Source of the DNA: Actinomyces haliotis
Lineage (GTDB): Bacteria > Actinomycetota > Actinomycetes > Actinomycetales > Actinomycetaceae
Length of the DNA stretch: 64,000 nucleotides
Assembly: GCF_015355765.1 (NCBI RefSeq)
Contig: NZ_JACWNA010000019.1
Span: forward strand, 23,002 to 87,001
Reading direction: 5' to 3'
The notes under the pieces were generated by a model. The model had not been told where the DNA came from. It worked only from the letters and a program-made list of their open reading frames with translations, and did not search any database. Of the stretch, positions 55,588 to 64,000 are shown in pieces (position 1 is the first letter of the stretch; every line of letters starts with the position of its first letter). Made by a program: the position numbers and the translations under genes.

Positions 55588-55627
55588 GGTCCGCCGTGCG
55601 ACCGCGGCTCGCGGCACCCGGACCAGG
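55585..55627 (+). terminator. terminator-like hairpin inside the open argG frame
   Basis: CCTGGTCCG (55585-55593) pairs perfectly with CGGACCAGG (55619-55627), and GTGC/GCAC (55596-55599, 55614-55617) extends it inward. It lies exactly where ArgG homology ends, as if it were the argG terminator, yet it is read as codons in the uninterrupted frame. Confidence 0.6.
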
Positions 55628-55764
55628 ATCCGGGACGCCCGTCACAGTTCGGACTCGGCTCGGACACGGAACGCATCCAGCGGCCGGTTGGGGTGGCTCA
55701 CGCAACTAGCCTGCTAATGCCGCCCGAACCCTGGGGCGGCTCGTTCCCCGAGGAGTCCTCACCT

Positions 55765-60748
<4,984 letters not shown>

Positions 60749-60752
60749 CCCG

Positions 60753-61445
60753 GTGACGGGGGAACAGCTCCCTGCCGGCCCGGCGCGGTCGTCCACCACG
60801 CCCGACGACGTCGCGGCGCTGCTCGCCGGCGACCCGGTCGCGGTCGCGCCGCGGCTCCTCGGCGCGCGCCTCACGGCCACCGGCCCGGCAGGGACCGTGA
60901 CGGTGAGGATCACCGAGGTGGAGGCCTATCGCGGCGAGGAGGATCCCGGCTCGCACGCCTTCCGCGGACGCACCGCCCGCAACGCGGCGATGTTCGAGCC
61001 CGCCGGTGCCGTCTACGTCTACTCGATCTACGGCATGCACCGATGCATGAATCTCGTGTGCGGTCCCGCGGGGCTGTCGCGGGCGGTGCTCCTGCGTGCC
61101 GGCGAGGTCCTCGATGGGCGCGAGACGGCGCGGAGCCGGCGACCCGCGGCCAAGCGCGACCGGGACCTGGCACGCGGTCCGGCCCGGCTGTGCGCGGCGC
61201 TCGGCCTCACCCTCGACGATGACGGCGCCCGCCTGGGCGGGCCCGGCTCGCGGTTCTCTCTCGAGCTCCCCGGAGCGGGGGAGGTGCCGGACGCCGCGAC
61301 GATCCGGTCCGGCCCGCGTACCGGGCTGTCGGGCCCCGGTGGCGACGGCGGGACCTACCCGTGGCGCTTCTGGATCGACGGCGACCCGACCGTCTCCCCG
61401 TACAAGCCGGCGAGGCCCCGACGTCGCAGGAAGGCCGCGTCATGA
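60753..61445 (+). CDS. mpg: 3-methyladenine DNA glycosylase (Mpg/AAG type)
   Basis: A 230-residue alkyl-purine glycosylase. RLLGARLTATGPAGTVTVRI is followed by the active-site block ITEVEAYRGEEDPGSHAFRG (catalytic Glu, here in VEAYRG) and RTARNAAMFEPAGAVYVYSI, then GMHRCMNLVCGP and RDLARGPARLCAALGL. It removes 3-methyladenine and hypoxanthine from DNA. GTG start, five bases after the argH stop; its own stop overlaps the next ATG (ATGA). Confidence 0.93.
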   Translation: MTGEQLPAGPARSSTTPDDVAALLAGDPVAVAPRLLGARLTATGPAGTVTVRITEVEAYRGEEDPGSHAFRGRTARNAAMFEPAGAVYVYSIYGMHRCMNLVCGPAGLSRAVLLRAGEVLDGRETARSRRPAAKRDRDLARGPARLCAALGLTLDDDGARLGGPGSRFSLELPGAGEVPDAATIRSGPRTGLSGPGGDGGTYPWRFWIDGDPTVSPYKPARPRRRRKAAS

Positions 61446-62107
61446 TGAGCAGTCGCCCCATGACCCTTCGAGAGCTCCAGGCCGCGCTCCGGGAAGCTGT
61501 CGGCGAGGTCGCCCCCTGGTCGGCCGAGTCCGAGACCGAGTACGTCTGCGGGGCCGTCCTCGTCCAGAACACCGCGTGGACCAACGTCGAGCGCTCACTC
61601 GCCGCCCTCCGCGAGGGCACGGCCTTCGACCCGGTGCGTCTGCTCGCCCTCACCGACGACGCGCTCACCGCGCTCATCCGCCCCTCGGGCTTCATGACGG
61701 CGAAGGCTCGGGCCATCCGCGGATGGTGCCGGTGGCGGCTCTCCTCGTCGGGAGCCCGCGCCGATGCACTGGACGACGACGCCCTCCGCGAGGCCCTCCT
61801 CGCCCTCCCCGGGATCGGACCGGAGACCGCCGACGTCATCGCCCTCATGGTCTTCGGGCGCCGGCGCTTCATCTTCGACGCCTACGGGCGCCGAGCCCTG
61901 CGCCAGGCCGGCTACGCGCCCGACCGCCAGTACGAGCGCACCCGCCGGTCCCTCCAGACTCGCCTCGACGCGGAGGGGCTCGACCACGCCGAGCTCGTCG
62001 AGCTTCATGGCCTCCTCCTGGAGTCCGGAAAGCGTGCACGGGCCGCAGGCGGCTGGGACGTCTACGGCCCAACCTTCGGCGTCGCTCCCGTCCGCGTCAC
62101 CTCGTGA
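61442..62107 (+). CDS. endonuclease III-like HhH-GPD glycosylase (MagIII-like)
   Basis: A 221-residue HhH-GPD protein. AVLVQNTAWTNVERSLAALR resembles the start of the six-helix barrel. The hairpin-helix-hairpin reads ALPGIGPETADVIALMVFG, and FIFDAYGRRAL gives the catalytic Asp. Where Nth has its lyase lysine (GxGxKTA), this protein has Glu (GIGPETA), and the C-terminus has no Cys cluster for a 4Fe-4S centre. These traits match monofunctional 3-methyladenine glycosylases of the MagIII type rather than Nth. It is coupled to mpg by a 4-base overlap. Confidence 0.88.
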   Translation: MMSSRPMTLRELQAALREAVGEVAPWSAESETEYVCGAVLVQNTAWTNVERSLAALREGTAFDPVRLLALTDDALTALIRPSGFMTAKARAIRGWCRWRLSSSGARADALDDDALREALLALPGIGPETADVIALMVFGRRRFIFDAYGRRALRQAGYAPDRQYERTRRSLQTRLDAEGLDHAELVELHGLLLESGKRARAAGGWDVYGPTFGVAPVRVTS

Positions 62108-62307
62108 CGCGCGGGGGCACGGGCCTCCGAGCCCGGGGCCGGACCACCGGTGCCCTCCGCCTCCGGACCGCCGAACGACCCCAGCGCGGGGCATGGCAGA
62201 CTAGCGGCGCCGGGGCACTGCCCCGGACCCGAGGCTCAGCGGGAGACTGAGACGACCCGGCGCGCCGCGAGGCGCCGTCGGACGACCCCATGGAAGGCAA
62301 CAGGACC

Positions 62308-63570
62308 GTGACCGACATCCTGGACGAGCTGCAGTGGCGGGGCCTCATCGCCCAGCACACCGACATCGACGCGCTGCGCGAGGCGCTGAACGATGGCGAG
62401 CTCACCTTCTATTGCGGTTTCGACCCCACTGCCCCGAGCCTTCACCACGGGCACCTCGTCGCCGTCAAGGTCATGCGCCACCTCCAGATGGCGGGCCACC
62501 ACCCCCTCGCCCTCGTGGGCGGGGCCACCGGCCTCATCGGCGACCCGCGTGCCAAGGGCGAGCGCAGCCTCAACACGAAGGACGTCGTCGCCGGATGGGC
62601 GAAGAGCCTCCAGGCGCAGCTCGAGAACCTTCTCGACTTCGAGGGCGACAACCCGGCGCGCATCGTCAACAACCTCGACTGGACCGGCGAGATGAGCGCC
62701 GTCGACTTCCTGCGGGACCTCGGTAAGCACTTCCGCATGGGCACGATGCTCTCCAAGGACATCGTCGCCCGCCGCCTCGCCAGCGAGGAGGGCATCTCCT
62801 TCACGGAGTTCAGCTACCAGATCCTCCAGGCAAACGACTACCTCGAGCTCTACCGCCGCTACGGCTGCACCCTCGAGGTGGGCGGCAACGACCAGTGGGG
62901 CAACCTCGTGGGCGGCATGGACCTCATCCGCAAGGTCGAGGGCGAGTCCGTCCACGTCATGACGAACCCGCTCATCACGAAGGCCGACGGCACGAAGTTC
63001 GGCAAGTCCGAGGGCGGGGCCATCTGGCTCAACCCCGACATGCTGAGCCCCTACGCCTTCTACCAGTTCTGGCTCCAGGTCGACGACGTCGACGTCGTGC
63101 GCTTCCTCAAGGTCTTCACCTTCCTCGACCGCGACGAGATCGAGCGCCTCGAGGCGGCGACGGCGGAGAACCCCCGCGCTCGGGAGGCCCAGAAGGTGCT
63201 CGCCCACGAGGTGTGCATCTGGGTGCACGGCGCGGAGGCCACCGCCCAGGGGGAGGCCGCCACCGACGCGCTGTGGGGACGCGGCGACCTGTCGGGCCTC
63301 GATGAGGCGACGGTCATCGCCGCGACGGCGGACCTCCCGACGGCGGAGCTGACCGTGGGGGAGTCGACGATCGTTGACCTCCTCGTGGCCACGGGCCTCG
63401 AGAAGGGCCGCAACGCGGCGCGCAAGACCGTCGCCGCCGGCGGCGCTTACCTCAACAACGTCAAGGTGACCGATGAGGACGCACCCGTCACTGAGTCCGA
63501 CCTCCTCGCGGGCGGCACCGTCCTCGTCCGGAAGGGCCGCCGCAACCTCGCGGCCGCCCGACGGGCCTGA
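62308..63570 (+). CDS. tyrS: tyrosyl-tRNA synthetase
   Basis: A 420-residue class I synthetase. TFYCGFDPTAPSLHHGHLVA contains the HIGH-type motif (HHGH), NNLDWTGEMSAVDFLRDLGK the tyrosine pocket, GGNDQWGN the Tyr-binding loop and ADGTKFGKSEG the KMSKS motif (KFGKS). The C-terminus is an S4 domain (GRNAARKTVAAGGAYLNNVK). GTG at 62308 is chosen because homologues begin at TDILDELQWRGLIAQ and GGAAGG lies ten bases upstream; the in-frame ATG at 62290 has no ribosome-binding site. An rRNA operon follows. Confidence 0.96.
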   Translation: MTDILDELQWRGLIAQHTDIDALREALNDGELTFYCGFDPTAPSLHHGHLVAVKVMRHLQMAGHHPLALVGGATGLIGDPRAKGERSLNTKDVVAGWAKSLQAQLENLLDFEGDNPARIVNNLDWTGEMSAVDFLRDLGKHFRMGTMLSKDIVARRLASEEGISFTEFSYQILQANDYLELYRRYGCTLEVGGNDQWGNLVGGMDLIRKVEGESVHVMTNPLITKADGTKFGKSEGGAIWLNPDMLSPYAFYQFWLQVDDVDVVRFLKVFTFLDRDEIERLEAATAENPRAREAQKVLAHEVCIWVHGAEATAQGEAATDALWGRGDLSGLDEATVIAATADLPTAELTVGESTIVDLLVATGLEKGRNAARKTVAAGGAYLNNVKVTDEDAPVTESDLLAGGTVLVRKGRRNLAAARRA

Positions 63571-63615
63571 CGACGCCCCAGATGCCGACCTAGCGGCGGC
63601 ATTCTTACGATCCCA

Positions 63616-63660
63616 GGCGGTGACCCTGCGCTTGTGCGCAGGGTCACCGCCATTTCATTT
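63616..63660 (+). terminator. intrinsic terminator of tyrS
   Basis: Sixteen bases (63616-63631) pair perfectly with 63636-63651 around the loop TTGT, and ATTTCATTT follows. It is the only terminator in the window with a clear T-rich tail, and it insulates tyrS from the rRNA promoter. Confidence 0.9.
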
Positions 63661-63786
63661 GACCGTCACGGGGGCGCTGCGTAATGTTCTCTGCGGCCCG
63701 AGACGGGGCGGAGAGATCCGAGAGCCGTTCGGGAGCCGAGAACTGAAGAGAGTCGCTCAGCGAGATCGGGATCACGGATCCTCGAT

Positions 63787-63815
63787 TTGACCTCCTGAAA
63801 ACGACTCACTACAGT
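63787..63815 (+). promoter_or_regulatory. rRNA operon promoter
   Basis: TTGACC (63787-63792) and TACAGT (63810-63815) are separated by 17 bases, close to the ideal housekeeping sigma promoter. An AT-rich stretch just upstream may strengthen it. It drives the leader that follows and the rRNA genes beyond the right edge. Confidence 0.8.
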
Positions 63816-64000
63816 TCATCGGGCGCTTCCGGAAAGAAGTGGTTCGCAGGAACTGCGAGGAACGGAACTCCGGTGGGTGTGTTGTTTGAGAACTCGATAG
63901 TGTGTCATGTTTTTTATGCCATAGTGAGCATTCTGGATGGCTGGGCCCTTGTGGTTTGGTTGTTTGGTTTGTTTGTTTTGTTTTTGGTTTGCCTGCCCTG
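63816..64000 (+). other. 5' leader of an rRNA operon (16S gene beyond the edge)
   Basis: GTTGTTTGAGAACTCGATAG (63883-63902) is the conserved antitermination/processing-type leader element found before 16S genes in actinobacteria. It is followed by a T-rich stretch and then a T/G-only tract from about 63951 to 63990. No 16S sequence is reached within the window. It is in sharp compositional contrast to the rest of the window. Confidence 0.8.

Overview
The window is high-GC actinobacterial chromosome. Codons are strongly G/C-ending, several genes have TAnnnT-type -10 boxes placed for leaderless transcription, and the rRNA leader at the right edge is actinobacterial in style. The gene content (PriA-type hisA, SseB protein in the his operon, S-box-controlled MetE-like pair, glutamate-type ABC transporter, tyrS upstream of rrn) fits an Actinomyces/Schaalia-like member of Actinomycetaceae. 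The family assignment is an inference from gene order and style, not from a search.

Layout. 0-9.2 kb: GNAT acetyltransferase, dnaE, a small S4 RNA-binding protein, a secreted parallel beta-helix protein, a small conserved protein and an MHS-type MFS transporter. 9.3-16 kb is the accessory part: an amidase remnant, an SdpI-like membrane protein, a two-gene unit (MazG-like pyrophosphohydrolase plus GIY-YIG/DUF2075 helicase) with visibly more A/T-ending codons, asparaginase II, a nucleotidyltransferase gene lying between two copies of the asparaginase 3' end, an SDR gene broken by an in-frame TGA, and a ribbon-helix-helix/Fic-Doc toxin-antitoxin pair. 16-25.6 kb: alpha/beta hydrolase, ADP-ribosylglycohydrolase, hisD, a membrane protein, CorA, a RecQ helicase fused to a phosphoribosyltransferase-like domain, and a MarR regulator behind three evenly spaced operator-like sites. 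25.8-32.6 kb: a SAM-I riboswitch followed by two tandem MetE-like genes, then two tandem NhaP-type antiporters. 32.7-37.9 kb: hisC-hisB-(acidic protein)-hisH-hisA/priA-sseB. 37.9-39.5 kb: infC-rpmI-rplT with a structured leader and an ATC start for infC. 39.7-48.9 kb: SpoU methyltransferase, a four-gene amino-acid ABC transporter behind a tiny Cys/Arg-rich leader ORF, pheST and a flavodoxin-like protein. 49.1-60.7 kb: argC-J-B-D-R-G, a large membrane protein, then argH, with no argF. 60.7-63.6 kb: two base-excision glycosylases and tyrS. The last 200 bases hold a strong promoter and the leader of an rRNA operon whose 16S gene lies outside the window.

How the genes fit together. Most of the DNA is core metabolism: histidine, arginine, methionine, Phe/Tyr charging, translation initiation and replication. 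Translational coupling is common in the operons (ATGA, GTGA and TGATG overlaps). Many monocistronic genes or operon heads seem to be leaderless. The best candidate for an undescribed system is the MazG-like/GIY-YIG-helicase pair at 10.35-12.53 kb in the accessory segment, which looks like a defence-type cassette. Other points for a second look are the duplicated asparaginase tail around the nucleotidyltransferase, the argG reading frame that has no stop before the next gene, the RecQ-PRTase fusion, and the several RNA or leader-peptide control regions.
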